From the NCBI GenBank assembly GCA_029851415.1, contig CM056742.1, positions 10,891,736-10,955,735 of the forward strand: a stretch of 64,000 bases of DNA, in the 5' to 3' direction. The first letter of the stretch is position 1. Each line of letters begins with the position of its first letter. The notes beneath the pieces are model-generated. The model made no database searches and was not told the origin of the DNA. It saw only the letters and a list, made by a program, of their open reading frames with translations. Position numbers and translations under genes: made by a program. This document shows, in pieces, positions 23,755-35,606 of the stretch. This DNA comes from Eretmocerus hayati. Its lineage: Eukaryota > Arthropoda > Insecta > Hymenoptera > Aphelinidae.

Positions 23755-24745
23755 TTGAAATGTCGGATCGTTGTGTGCGAGCTTAGAGTTCAATTTCAAT
23801 TCGTGAAGTAGTGAATTAGGTTATATGGTGTTATACAATTTGAGGTGCACAGTCTTACATAGAGAATTCCGACTCTATGTATAGGTCACAATGTGTCCAA
23901 TATTCGGAGTTCAGTTTAGTACACGTGATCGAAAGGGCGTTTTGACCCTTTTAGCAAGCAGGACAAGAATCAGGGACGTTGATTTATCTCAATATCAATA
24001 TAGTTGGACGCATTCTAGAATATTGCTATGATGTACGTTCCTAGTCGTAGAAACATCTTGGGAGCTTGGAACGCGCAAAATTCCACTTTCGGCAGAATTA
24101 CTCATATACGTAGCTACACGCGTGTACATGTACAGCCCGGCAAACATCGAATATGTAGTGTATGTAAAAAAAAATAATAAAATGAAGGAGAAAGGGAATA
24201 GTAAATATCCCAGAGGATTCCGCAACTCTCCCCAGTTTGTAGTATTTTTACTTTTATATATGTATGCATGCACACGTAGCAAAGAGCAAAGTTAATCCAA
24301 GCTGTGATCCATCACGCGTCATTGATACATATAGCTATAGGTATGTATATTACCTATGGGTTTACCTGGTATTATATATGTATGGGGGGAAAAGTGCAGT
24401 TCGGACTGGATGAGAAGGGTTTCAGTTGAGTTGAGGCGTAGAGAGAGAGAAGTACGATATCCGTTGTCGGAATAATTGAACTCGGCGCTGCTGAAGTAAT
24501 CCGACAGTGTACTTATAGCGATATCTGAAATAGGAGATTGAGGTAGAATCGGAGAATAAAGTATGGAATGTAAAATGCTCGGAGCGGACCGCAAGCTCGA
24601 GTGGAAGATGAGAAAGTTTCGAGGTTAGGTAAAGGTTCGGTCTAATTGACAATGATGACTGACGGACTGTTTTCTGTTCGGAAATTTGCTTTGGGACGTC
24701 TGTTTGAGGTGCTTTTGTTCGGTGCGAGATATTACAGACACTTAA
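23755..24745. other. Intergenic stretch, nothing supported
   Basis: Only short overlapping frames, mainly minus-strand at 24319-24766, with no recognisable product. tatg/tata simple sequence occurs near 24250-24390. Confidence 0.45.
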
Positions 24746-25129
24746 GGGCATGTGATAGCCGTGCAACGGGGCCGTAGAGTTCTATTTACATCTTATGTTA
24801 AAAATTCGATGAGACAAAGATTGAGATGAGTTGCCCAGTCATTGTAATTGACTAAATTATACCTACTCTTCAACTCGCCGTTTAGTCTAAATTATAAGAG
24901 TGTTGTGAAAAATTGGGAACAAGTGGACCCCTGGTACCTCCTAACCTATAAAATGAGCACATTGTATTTCCCACTTTTATCCGATTCTCTCGCGATTTGG
25001 GCTAAACGACGAGTTGAGCCATTCAACTTAGATGATAACAATTGTGGCATAACTCCTCGTTTATCCCAAATCGAAGGAGAATTAAAGTAAAGTTGGAACA
25101 AAATGCAGCTTGCACGGCTACCGCATGGC
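24746..25129. mobile_element. 384-bp TTAA-flanked MITE (piggyBac-like), copy 2
   Basis: The left end is TTAA|GGGCATGTGATAGCCGTGCA (TTAA at 24742-24745). The right end is the inverse of GCCATGCGGTAGCCGTGCA followed by TTCA, a one-base decay of TTAA. Length is identical to the copy at 9439-9822, and internal blocks are shared, such as gcgatttggg-taaacga, gagttgagccattcaactta and gataacaattgtggca. It lies in the opposite orientation to copy 1, judged by the order of the internal blocks. Confidence 0.8.
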
Positions 25130-25403
25130 TTCAGTCATACTTATGCATGGCGTTGAAGTGTAGAAGAAGAAATATTGGTTTTATCGGATTTCAATGAGAT
25201 TTCAACTCTTATATCAATCAATATTTTTTAAATATGGTGCGCATTTAAAAGTACATGATTGCCCTGGGCGCTAGGACAGCTTTTTCCCCAAGCGAAGCGA
25301 AGAAAATACGCACAGGACCAATATGATTTTTCAAATTTTTAGATGATATTTCAATTGAATTTTTCCGAAAATATGGGATCCCGTCAATTCCGATTTGCCC
25401 TTA

Positions 25404-26192
25404 CTTCACCGGTCAAAATTTCAAGATCACCCAATAAATAATTGGTGGAACTTCTTAACATTCGATATCTATCTTGGAGGTAGGTGGTCGAAATTAACTT
25501 CTGCTCAGTTCATTTTCAAGTCCTCCTCATACACTTTCGAGTGCGTTATACAGTTTTTCTATCCATCTTTCCAGCTTGATGCTGTATTTAACTAAAAAAG
25601 TCCACATATTCACAATTTCACTCGAGAAGATCAGAACCTGTTTTCAAAAGCTCTCCTGTGTCGTTTCTGGTTCGAGAATGACTGTTTTTTTTAACAAGAA
25701 TGGAACCATCATCAGCAAATGGTGAAAAACCTTATTCTCAGAAGAGAATAAGGACCATCGCCATGAGTATGATTTCAACGACGTTTTTTAATGATAGGCC
25801 ATATCCACTCATAAGGAATCTTCCCTCACAAGAACAGCCATTTCTCGAGCAAAAACAACCAACAACAATTGCCACTCAAATTTCCAGAAACGGATGTCAA
25901 AATTCTTACGTAGCACTTCGAGATGATGCCGTGAATTTCATTATGATGCGCGAATTTTCGTAAAATATGCAGATGGTCAAAAATTCACGTAAAATTGTGG
26001 AAATATGAACTTTTTCTGGGCTCGAAGCTGCTAAGATGGATCAAAAATTGGAGTAACGCACTTGATTAAGTATTAAAAAAACTTCTAGATGAACGAAACA
26101 AGAATTTATTCCAACCGCGTAACTCTGAGTAATTCAGCTAAAAAGTTCAAAAAATGTTTCTTTGAATGGTCTTAAACTTTTGACCGGTAGTG
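25404..26192. mobile_element. Probable decayed Tc1/mariner-type element (ACCGGTCAAAA ends)
   Basis: The right end is the inverse of CACTACCGGTCAAAAGTTT followed by TA (26193-26194). The left end reads CTTCACCGGTCAAAATTT after TA (25402-25403), matching except in its outermost bases. The terminal motif is that of the foldback at 1827-2739, but the interior is unrelated and not a simple foldback. The 87-residue frame inside (25700-25963) shows no transposase motif. Confidence 0.5.
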
Positions 26193-26850
26193 TACATCGT
26201 AATCGAAAGGGCGCGTGGAAGAAGGGCGTATTGCAGAAAGGTCGTTACGAGAAAATGAATAAGGACTCAACAGAAATCACGGATGGCGTGATTTGATCAT
26301 TCAAACAGGCTTATTTTGGAGGAAATAGCATTCTCTAAATGTCCAAACAACAATGGAAATATCAAACTACGCTTGACGTACGAGAAGCCTCTATTAGTCG
26401 TGTGAAAATGACGAGAACTCAATCTCACTACAGAAAAGTGAAAACACTCGATTTGAAGGTCGAGAGACACGTTTCAGTAGCTAAAAACGTTAGAATAGCG
26501 TGTTTCGACTCCATAGTATTTTTTCAAAATTTTTTTCATCACAAATTAGGCCCTTTTCCCATATTGCATCTAGTTACGCCCTCTATGAAAAGAAATAACG
26601 CCCTTTTGGTTTTTTTTCCATCAGGGACTTGAAGCCCTCTGGGATGTATGATCATAGCATTTACGCCCCTGCTCGAAATCTCTTGGAAATGGTTGAGACA
26701 ATCATGGCCTTTCCAAAATCCTCTGCTGCAATTACGCCTTTTTAGGAATTTTCTTCTACAGTTACGCCCTTTTCAATTCATAGTGGTTTTCAAGGCTTCT
26801 ATAAAACGAGTTTTATGGGGTCAGAGATCATGGTCCGAAGGTTCAATAAA
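26193..26850. repeat. Diverged repeats of a TTACGCCCTTTT box
   Basis: The box [AT]TTACGCCC[TC]TTT or close variants occur near 26574, 26597, 26660, 26738 and 26762. Related gggcg boxes in the opposite sense occur near 26209-26250. Spacing is irregular (about 23-80 bp), so this is not a simple tandem array. The 97-residue frame at 26339-26632 overlaps it and has no recognised domain. Confidence 0.4.
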
Positions 26851-26918
26851 GTGACAGGGAAAGAATAGTATGTTTTGCACCAAGTTCATGGGGTTGTAGC
26901 TCACTCCTGAGCGACTGG

Positions 26919-26990
26919 TTTTCGGCCCGAGCCGCAGGCGAGGGTCGAAATAATCGCTCGGAAGCGGGGAACCTCAAGAACGAGGTGCAA
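26919..26990. repeat. Dispersed GC-rich repeat (CGGCCCGAGCCGCAGGCGAG), copy A
   Basis: The block ttttcggcccgagccgcagg followed by cgagggtcgaaataatcgct is a local GC island. Closely related blocks occur at 30921-30970 (same sense), 30748-30790 (opposite sense) and, more diverged, at 38828-38870. It is therefore a dispersed repeat and not part of a gene. Confidence 0.6.
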
Positions 26991-28800
26991 ATACTATTTT
27001 ATGCAATTTTACGAGCACCCAAACATCGGAGAACTGCATAAAAGCATAACCGCTGTTTCGCTCTTCTTCCACGCAGCCTCTCAATTCTAATTTTGACGGT
27101 TAATCGATTCCCGACAAGAGAACACTCAACAATTGAATTCACTTTTAGAAAATCCGGTCCAGTCACAACTCTCACGCCTCTACACAGATCCAATTCTCTC
27201 AATTCCTCCATTGTTTTTTAAGATCATCCCGAATTAAAAATGACGCTCTACATAAGATCTTCTACAGTTTTGAATCTCGAAAAAAGTATTGCCATCAATA
27301 GGTTTTGGACGAAAAAACAATGATGAGGTGTGAAATGAGCGTATGTTATTAAAAAAAATACAAATGTACAATTTTTGCAGATAACAGGAAAAGTACTCGA
27401 ACAAATTTTCGCAGTTGGACTTTGTGTCATGAAACGAAGATACCTGGAGTGACACCGGTGCTAGCATGTAAGAATGTTTTGCAGTTGTCTCATGTTGTAC
27501 GCCAGTTATCGATTTCATGAAAATTTCATTGGAAGAAGGGGGCGATGAACGAAGATATTCTCATCGATCGATACGAGAACAATGTATCTCCTCAAGCTAA
27601 GTTGAGACAAGACTTTGAAGCTCGTATACTTATAATACATTAACGTGTATTTCACCCTATTATCCACCAACCACCTCCTCTTTATCTTTCAAGAATATTT
27701 TAGACTTCCCAAGAGTTGACTTATCTCAAAGATTGATCGAGAAAGTTGGCTCGAAGTTGATTTATTCACTTTTACCCGAAGCGTCTTTGAGATGATGCTT
27801 CAAGGTTATTCAATATTCATTCACTTCCGAATTACAGTTTCACGAAAATTTACTCAAATCTCAAACTTTTGCTGCTGCTGTAAGAAAATCTGAACCAAGC
27901 TTGTTCAACCCAGTTACTTATTTTGCCCAATACAGTGAACATGACCAAAAAACAATATTTGGGACAACTTTCAAGTGGCGCTTGGTGTAAATCTGAAAAT
28001 TTCAGAATAATTTGTGGCAACCCTAGGAACGCACTCTCCTGACAATGGAATCTTTGTGTGGTTCGAGGTATGGTTTTATTTTGATAGAGAATGCGGAAAA
28101 TTAAGATATTTTCAATTTCGTAATTTTGACGGTTTTTGGTCATTCTTCGACTAATTATTGATAATTTTCGTGTCAGAAAATTTTTCCGAGACCGGGGAGT
28201 GAGGTCTAAAGTGAGCGGGTTGGAATCTTTTTTTTGACCCAAATGAATAAATTTGTATTTTGAAGCAGATGTTGTGATTTAAACATTCAAATGAACATAA
28301 AAGGAGGGAATGAAGTTGAAAATTCATTAAATTAACTACATTAACTATTATTTTTTCCTCAGACCGGTATACGTGCCTAATCTATCTCCATAACATTCTA
28401 TCTCTCGATATTTGTGTAAGATTATTCAACTTTGAAATAACGACTGCAACTCTGTATTGAGGTAATACTTACTGCAGTTTCTTCCTCATCTAGATTGCCC
28501 ACATCTGAACGACTCCAAACAAGAACCGAACAAGTCCATTTCGGATTTTCAGAAACTTGTTCTAGGATTTTAAAAAACTGTCGTATTCCGTGATGATTTT
28601 CCAAAAAAAAAATCATTTCTGCATCGTATGAATAGGGTGAAATATCAGAGGACAAAATGAGAAATTTTCTAAACAATGATAGCCAATAAGAACAGCCTAC
28701 AGAATACTACAGCAATTCTTTTGAAAGAATTTGAAATGGATTCACGTCATTCTGATTCGTAATCACATACCCATGTAAAAAATGTCAATATCTGTTAGAA
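26991..28800. other. Intergenic stretch, nothing supported
   Basis: Frames here (for example minus 26999-27211 and 27850-28242) have no recognisable domain. No repeat termini were found. Composition is ordinary AT-rich. Confidence 0.45.
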
Positions 28801-28816
28801 ATGAGACCAATTTTTT

Positions 28817-28918
28817 TGGCCACCCATGCAATATATATAGATATAGTGACAATGCAATTAGGTTAGACTTGGCCATCAGTTTTTTGCCAGAAAATGCTCA
28901 CAATTTCTACCAGGGATG
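28817..28918. repeat. Dispersed ~100-bp repeat, copy 1
   Basis: The block runs from ttttggccacccatgcaata through tatagatatagtgacaatg and attaggtt-gactt to gctcaca-tttctaccaggga. An inverted copy with about 85-90% identity by eye lies at 53050-53150. The central tatagatatagt resembles the loop of the foldback at 12515-13488. Confidence 0.7.
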
Positions 28919-30519
28919 CAATAAATAATACTATCTTCATAATTTTTTTCAATCTGATGTACAGTATGAATTCGAAAATCATGAATATCGTAAATAGAAT
29001 ACATCTCATTAGAGTAAATCACAAAATACTCAATCAGCTAGCTGAAATAAAATCTTCAAGAAGCACTATATACTCTCTTAAAAACAAAATGTGCCAGTCT
29101 CGCTGAAATCGAATACCCCTCGTTCATAGATATAACGGAACAAAAGAGGACGGGCAACAAGTGGAATGAGATTATAATCGATGGAGCCTCTCGAAGCTAT
29201 ATATATGTATATCATCAGCAACGATGAGGGGTAGATACCCACTTCGGATGTAAAGTGCCTTGTTACAGCATCCAAGCCCATCAATTCTCAAATACACTTC
29301 CCTTATCCGAATTGGAGAGTTCCAAAAGCGGATCGAATTGTTTTCAGCTCGATTCATTCGTACATGAAGAATCAATAGAGCTGTGGAAGGTGGACTTGAG
29401 AATTGTTCTCATTTCTCATGATATATTTCACTTGATTCTGAAATTTGAGGATATCATCCTACGAACACCCTACCCCATGATCTTATACAGATTATTCTTT
29501 TGATTCTGTACATCATGGATTATATTCCAAAACGATTCATTCTTATGAAAAGCATTCTTGAAACGGGGATTATTTAATATAACTTTAAAAAGCAGGTCAT
29601 CTTATTTCCTCTGTTGAAATCGACTAAAAGCTACCGTCTACATCAAAATGCAATTACGATTTCCCAAATTACCACCCACTATAGATCAACACGACAAGAA
29701 TGATGAATCTGTCCGAAATGAAAAAGCCAAAGCCACAAAACAAAAGGACACTTCCAAAAGCAAAAATTACAATCACCCAAGAATGCAATCTCGACTCACC
29801 TCGCCCCCGTTCCCCGTCCCCCAGCCCATCTCAATTTTTCTTGCGTTTAGGATATTTCGTAAGAATGCCACGTCGGTGCATTCAAGTATGAAAGTCAGTT
29901 TTCTTCTGGCTTTTTCCAGCTTCTTTTTTTTCTCTCTCTATCTCATCTCGATGTTAAGGCTAAGCCATTCGGAACGATACGGATACTTACTCTCTATATC
30001 TCTGCAGATGGTACGGGATAAGAGGTAAACTATATATATATAAACAAGTTTAAAATAAAAGTATATACAAAAAGAAGCAAGTGGTGAAAAGAAGGATAAG
30101 AATATATACAGTGAGGCCTCAGGGGTGATGGCGCAAGTATTGAGAGAAAACTCGGTCTTATACTAATGGACTCCTAATTAGAGCTTGCGAGTGAACGAGT
30201 GGGTGAGGGGGTAGGGAGAGGAAGAAAATCGTATGTAGAAGAAGGTAAAGCTTTCGGGCTCACTCATTGTTCGTGCTAAACATCGCGAAGCTTTTCACTC
30301 GGCTCTTTTCCCTAGTGCCTGTTTATGGCAGATGTCGTTTGTAATTTTTTTTCCTTTTTTTTCGATGTTCACATCATTACCTCGGCTCGATTTTCTTTAT
30401 AAACTAGAATCTTGTACGTTTCCAAGTAAGATAGAGTTTATATGGAAGCAGAAGTTGTTCGATGGGTGGCTAAAGGTATTAAAAATCTTTCAAACTACTT
30501 TCATGAGCCAACAGAATAG
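28919..30519. other. Intergenic stretch, nothing supported
   Basis: Short frames only. The 126-residue plus frame at 29648-30028 and its overlapping partner are lysine- and serine/proline-rich without a domain. A short TA run lies at 30031-30041. Confidence 0.45.
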
Positions 30520-30985
30520 TACATTCCGATACAACGGTGGAAAAATAGGTTTTACACCCGTGTATCGAACTGTGTTTTCCGACAAACTGTGCGAGAAAGT
30601 AGGAAATCAGTGCTGAAAAGACACTTTCCGATCGACTGTGCGTAAAGCACTGCTTTACGCACGGTAGTTTATGTTCACTTTACGCCCAGTCGATCGAAAA
30701 ACGTATTTCGGTACTCGGGCGTGAATTTTTTTTGCTTTACTCGTGATAATTTCGACCCTCGCCAGGGCTCGGGCCGAAAACAATCACTCGAAAAGCAAAA
30801 CCAAACTTCCCACCCTCGAATCGAAAAATACTATTTCCGCACACTCGTCCGCACATCAGCGCGTCAAATAGTACATTTCGATACAAGGGCGCAAAACGTT
30901 TTATTCGCGTCCGAGTCATGAGTTTCCGGCCCGAGCCGCAGGCGAAGCTCGGAATCATCACGAGGATGCGAATAATAGGTTTCAC
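30520..30985. repeat. Patchwork of CGATACA/CGGCCCGAG dispersed repeats
   Basis: Blocks of the form acattccgatacaa-gg-g, aataggttttacacccgtg and gtatcgaactgtg recur in both orientations here and again at 32316-32460. They are mixed with two copies of the CGGCCCGAGCCGCAGGCG block, one minus at 30748-30790 and one plus at 30921-30970. This looks like several short non-autonomous elements inserted into one another. Confidence 0.5.
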
Positions 30986-32210
30986 ACGGCTCGACGCGCC
31001 GTGTAAAGCGGCATATGAGAGTTTCCACGGAACTTTTAACTTTTGTGTTACTGCAGTGTTCCAGGAGTATTTTGAACTATTCGTAGTGCGCAGAAGTGGC
31101 ATTTTATAGTATTTGGCATCGTTCAATATGGACTACATTCTTTTTTGTTGAAACGCATCCTGATTTGTCAATAGCAGACCGCAAAAGATGATTTTTGGGT
31201 AGTTTATAAACGTACCAACGCGATTTTTTGAATTGATAAGGCTGTAACTAAATTACCTATGCCTCAACTACTTCGGTGGAATTATATATCCATCTACTAA
31301 TCTCATATTTTGAGAAAATTGTTGTTCGAGAGGTGTGCGCTGATTTGGCTATGATATTAGCTCTCATTCATCGATGTAACCGAGTTTTGTGGGAAAACTT
31401 TCTCTGGCTATTGTTGACAAAAATGATGAAATACCTTGTGCGATACGGGGAATGTACCAACGAGTTTTCGAAGTTGAAAAGAAGACGAATCGAATCCCGT
31501 TTGGTTTGTGAGTGTGCGTTGATCCGGACAAATTTTATAAAGCTTCAAAGCTCATAAAGTTATCGCGCCACTGGCTCTCAAAACGGTCATTTTTTGATGG
31601 CATACTCAGGAAACGCAAAGCACAGGATTGGAATGTTGTGCTCTTTTTTCTTCATCACAAAAGGGATATAACCGCACTGTTCTGACTTGCAATTGTCGAT
31701 CGGTATTTCTGTGAGAAGCTGAGGAGAAACATTTGAATCCGGATGGTAAGCTAAATAAGCCTCTAAATGTGATGTTATCGCGATTTTCTTGATTTTTACA
31801 TAGTATACGGCTAAAATATGAACAAAATAACTCCACAGAGTATTCTAGAGATTGAAATGAGACTCATAGCTCTTGACTCGATTTTCGGAATTTACATCGA
31901 ATTTCGGAGAAATCGATGATGAAATTCATCTTAAAGTCAAGTCAGGCAAAATATAATCCGTATCGATCGTCTAGAAAATGTTTTGAATCGAATCTATTCG
32001 ATTGAAGTTGATTCAAGAATGTTTCAAGTGTGAAATTCCGTACATGTCGTTCTGAACCAGATACCTCGGCTTGGAAGAGAGTGGCACCACTTTTTTCACA
32101 TGTTTTCGAGGTCTAAGGATCACATGAAACCCATTTCAAACGTGTGCGATGAGAAAATTTTTTTTCTATTTCAGAGGGTCAATAGTTAAAAGTTCCATGG
32201 AAACCCTCAT
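30986..32210. other. Intergenic stretch, nothing supported
   Basis: No recognisable gene or element terminus. Frames up to 93 residues (31276-31557) have no identifiable domain. Confidence 0.45.
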
Positions 32211-32307
32211 ATGCGTCCCGTGCCAAAAACTTTGTTCTTCGCGATAACCTTGTTGGACGTCCAACAAAGTTATCGCAAAGAACAAAGTTTTTTGGCACTC
32301 GACGCAT
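32211..32307. repeat. 97-bp near-perfect palindrome
   Basis: Two arms of about 45 bp meet at a central GACGTC (32256-32261). The outer blocks are atgcgtc-gtgcc and its inverse, and the inner block aactttgttctt-gcgataac faces its inverse. Only about five mismatches and one single-base gap separate the arms, with no unpaired loop to speak of. No flanking duplication was identified. Confidence 0.8.
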
Positions 32308-32315
32308 AATATACT

Positions 32316-32460
32316 ATTACGCCCGTGTATCTAACTATACTTTTCGATACACTGTGCGGAAAAGTGCACTTTGCGCACAGTTTGTCTTCTTTTACTCACA
32401 GTTTATCGAAAAGTATAGTTCGAGTGCACTTTTACGCACAGTGTATCGAAAATAGGTTTT
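32316..32460. repeat. Inverted CGATACACTGTGCG repeat
   Basis: The block aactatacttttcgataca (from about 32333) faces tatcgaaaagtatagtt (about 32404-32420). A third unit, cgcacagtgtatcgaaaatagg, ends near 32456. It shares its boxes with the patchwork at 30520-30985. Confidence 0.6.
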
Positions 32461-32528
32461 GTTAATCTGACCCAAAAAATGCAATTATTATCATTGTTTC
32501 TAGACACTCGGAAGTTCGGAAGTCGGAA

Positions 32529-32851
32529 CTTACAAGGAGAGGTCATGGACTGTGGGTCGTGGATTTGGCTGAAACTCTGGGAATCATCTCCTTTTGGCAC
32601 CAAAACAGCTTACTTGAATGCTGAAGCGTTTTAGAGCTACAGCTATAGAGATTATCATTGTCAGTATATCTATATATGCGACTTTTCAACATGGGCCTAT
32701 ATGGGCAACGCTAATGTCATGGGTTGTAGCTCCAAAACGCTTCAGCATTCAAGTAAGCGGTTTTGGATATCATCTTTTGGTGCCAAAAGGAGATGATTCC
32801 CAGAGTTTCAGCCGAATCCCCGACCCACAGACCATGACCTCCCCTTGTTAG
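32529..32851. repeat. Foldback element, ~150-bp arms
   Basis: The left arm begins acaaggagaggtcatgg and the right arm ends with its inverse, ccatgacctccccttgt. Shared blocks are actctgggaatcatctcc, cttttggcacc and cttgaatgctgaagcgtttt. The centre holds tatctatatatgcg and caacatgggc. Blocks and centre are shared with the larger foldback at 12515-13488. Confidence 0.75.
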
Positions 32852-32859
32852 TGTATGAC

Positions 32860-33936
32860 ACTGCAGAAGAAGTGTTCAAAGGACTCATATAAACATTCGC
32901 TTCGCTCACGTCATAGCCGCTTTCTCGTACAAGACTACCCAGTAACGTGCCGTGTCATGAACTATATATGAGTAGTTCCGTTGAAACTTCAACATTTGAG
33001 GGCCGAAAATGTGCCAACCCCCTATCCCACTTCGGATGGTTCTGACATGTATTTTTTGGCTTTTTCAAACATATAATGTATAATTCAACTCGCGCACGGA
33101 TTTAAAAATCTCCACCCATCGGTACCATGAAGATAACACGTGTAACACGGGAGTGGCGCACGGAACCTGACATTTTAAGCTGCACACGGAAACCTGACAT
33201 ATTGTACATAAAGTATAAAAATCAATTTTTTTCGAAATTCTGAGGCATGGAAAAATTGCGCCTGACGATTTACTTTAAGAATGAGTTGGCGTGGAAAAGT
33301 GTAGAATGAGGCAAATTCACTTTTATCGAGGAAAACTGAGCTAGTAAAATTTCAAGTAAAACTGCGCCACAAAATGTATGTGCTCAGCGCACATGCAAAA
33401 TGTGGTCTTTGGGCTCTTATAGCAATGGAATTTGGTGCTTATTAATATGATATTCGATGTATTTGCCCGCCCGAATCTTGAGCGAGCCTCACTGCGGCGC
33501 TTCATGCTCACAAAGTCCGAAAAAAAGGAAAACCACAACGCACGGAACTGACATTTTGACCTCTTTTTCAATGATAATTATTTGGGTGGCCCTGGATCGA
33601 CAAACTGATGATTGCGCCGAAAAGAACACCAAAAAATACACCGATAATGACCTGTAAGAATTTTTTCCGAAGCTTGTTAAGGGTTCTTACAAGCAGGAGC
33701 ACATTATTTCAAAGTTTCCACAGAACTACTCATATACTAGTCCGACACTCGGGCGGGATGGTTTCAGCTTTTTCGTGATGATTCCGACTCTCACTTTCAG
33801 CTTTGTCCAGAAAGTATCCTCGGTATGTGAAAACCAATTCTTACACCCTCGTATATCAAACGATAAGCCCTTGAAAAAGACTACACGATGGCAGCAAGCC
33901 GTTGCCATTTTCAATAAATGATTGAAGAGAATATTA
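32860..33936. other. Intergenic stretch, nothing supported
   Basis: Short chance frames only. A trace of the gatgattccgactct box near 33777 may be a remnant of the CGGCCCGAG repeat class. Confidence 0.4.
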
Positions 33937-34658
33937 GGGGGCGTTCACAAAAGACGTCCGCAGGTTTTTGAAGGATTTTGAACCCCTCCGCTCCCCCTTG
34001 TCACACCGTGTCACATATCATTTGACCCCCTCCTAAAAAATGTCAAAAATGTCATGCCCCCCCCTTTTCTACTCACTCAACTCAACTACTTTCAGCAAAT
34101 TTTGATCACCATGGCATGTTCCTTTCTCACATTGTTCCAATACAAATGAAATTTCTTTCGAAGAGATGATCTTGTTTCCTCCGTATACCTATCCAGCTTT
34201 ATAAGCAGCCCAGAGATCATTATGGTTAAGTTAAATCAGACATGCTGCACTATAACTTCGGTTGAGCTCGAATCATATGAAAACTCATGTAGTGAAATCA
34301 CTGCGAAGTATTCGAAATAATATATTTAGACGGTCTATACAACTTTCACAAACTATTGGATATGCGATCCACCGTGATTTGTAATCAAACGAGGCAATAC
34401 AGGAGCGCACACAGCTTGAATCTTGCCTTAAGCTGCCTTCGCATGTTTAAATTGTGACGTTCACGGCAGATTAGGAATATTCCAACTGGTAAACGATATC
34501 AAAACTTGAACAAGAATTGACAACAATCCATAAATATGGATAACTCTCATAGGACGTCACAATGCATCGACACCCCCCCCTCCCCCACGTCCGAAACTGT
34601 CACATTTGCGATACCCCTCCCTCCCCCTCAAGTGCGGACGTCTTTTGTGAACGGCCCC
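33937..34658. mobile_element. DNA element with GGGGCGTTCACAAAAGACG ends
   Basis: The left end reads gggggcgttcacaaaagacg and the right end is the inverse of ggggccgttcacaaaagacg, each continuing with tccgca. The next ~80 bp inside each end are C/G-rich and also complementary in type (ccccctcc against ggagggg, and gtcaca boxes). The flanks, tatta on the left and ttata on the right, do not give a clean duplication. No transposase is present. Non-autonomous, class undetermined. Confidence 0.7.
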
Positions 34659-35260
34659 TTATAGAAGTTTGTCCCAATACACGCCTCGCCGGTTCATCAA
34701 TGAGTATAACACTCGCCAAATCAGAGCTTTATCCTAAGTCCCAAATCTCATCTCAACGACCAATACAACATCGTCCTCCAAAAACTAACGCCAACAATCC
34801 ACAAATGATTTCGCAAAACAATTGTGCGAAATCATAATAAACCTATCGTCGCCCACAGCTAAGAAACACCAGTATATATGAGCATTATCGCTCAAAACTT
34901 ACCCAGAACGTGTGCTGGTACTTCATTTCGACTAATGAGCTCCGAATCACTCGATTCAAATTCTCTTACACGTACTTACATTTGGTACTAAAGTTTCAGA
35001 TCGATCTGTCGAGTCATCTTTTTTATTTTCCAAGATTAAGGGTCGAAATGTCAGTTCCATGTACCGTTATACCCGCAGTTACGCGTACATTTTCAGAGCC
35101 AAGAAGTAATTGCGGTATATACAATATTGAATAAAATATTTCTCATCGATTTCATGACGAGAATGCTCAGATTTGATCTCAAGCCACGAGGCTTTTCCTT
35201 GTGGTGGAATTTCAACTAGAAATGAGTTTCCTAAAATTCCGCTAGCGTATCTCTAATTCA
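34659..35260. other. Intergenic stretch, nothing supported
   Basis: Only short frames, no repeat or gene signature. Confidence 0.45.
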
Positions 35261-35268
35261 CTCTAAGC

Positions 35269-35472
35269 CAGGGTTTGACACAAAATTGATTTCGAATTTC
35301 AGTTCATTTTGAATCGGGGACCAAGCTTTTGTGATAATTTTGGAGGTGTAACCGATAATTTTATTTCTGTGCATTCAAGATGAATGGAGATCGATTCCAA
35401 AATTATTACAGAAGTTTGACACCCCGATCCGAAATGAACCGAAATTCAAAATCAGTTTCGTGTCAAACCCTG
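35269..35472. mobile_element. 204-bp hAT-like MITE
   Basis: The ends are CAGGGTTTGACAC and its inverse, GTGTCAAACCCTG. The flanking 8-mers are ctctaagc (35261-35268) and ctctaaac (35473-35480), which differ at one base. CAG termini with an 8-bp duplication are the hAT signature. The arms (gattt-gaatttc-gttcatttt-gatcgggg) are inverted almost to the centre. No coding content. Confidence 0.8.
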
Positions 35473-35606
35473 CTCTAAACCACTATGTCTGGACAAAATT
35501 TCAAGGAGACATGTCGAATAATCAAATGCCAGTACGAGTAAAGACTCAGAATCGTGTTTCCGAGTGCCGCATCTAATTTATTGCCCAGGATTGGCCATGT
35601 CAGTAA

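Noticed and set aside
25700..25963. Possible transposase fragment in the ACCGGTC element
   Set aside because: No DDE or helix-turn-helix motif recognisable; likely a chance frame.
32211..32307. microRNA precursor
   Set aside because: The palindrome has no proper terminal loop and pairs too perfectly along its length; a foldback element is the simpler reading.
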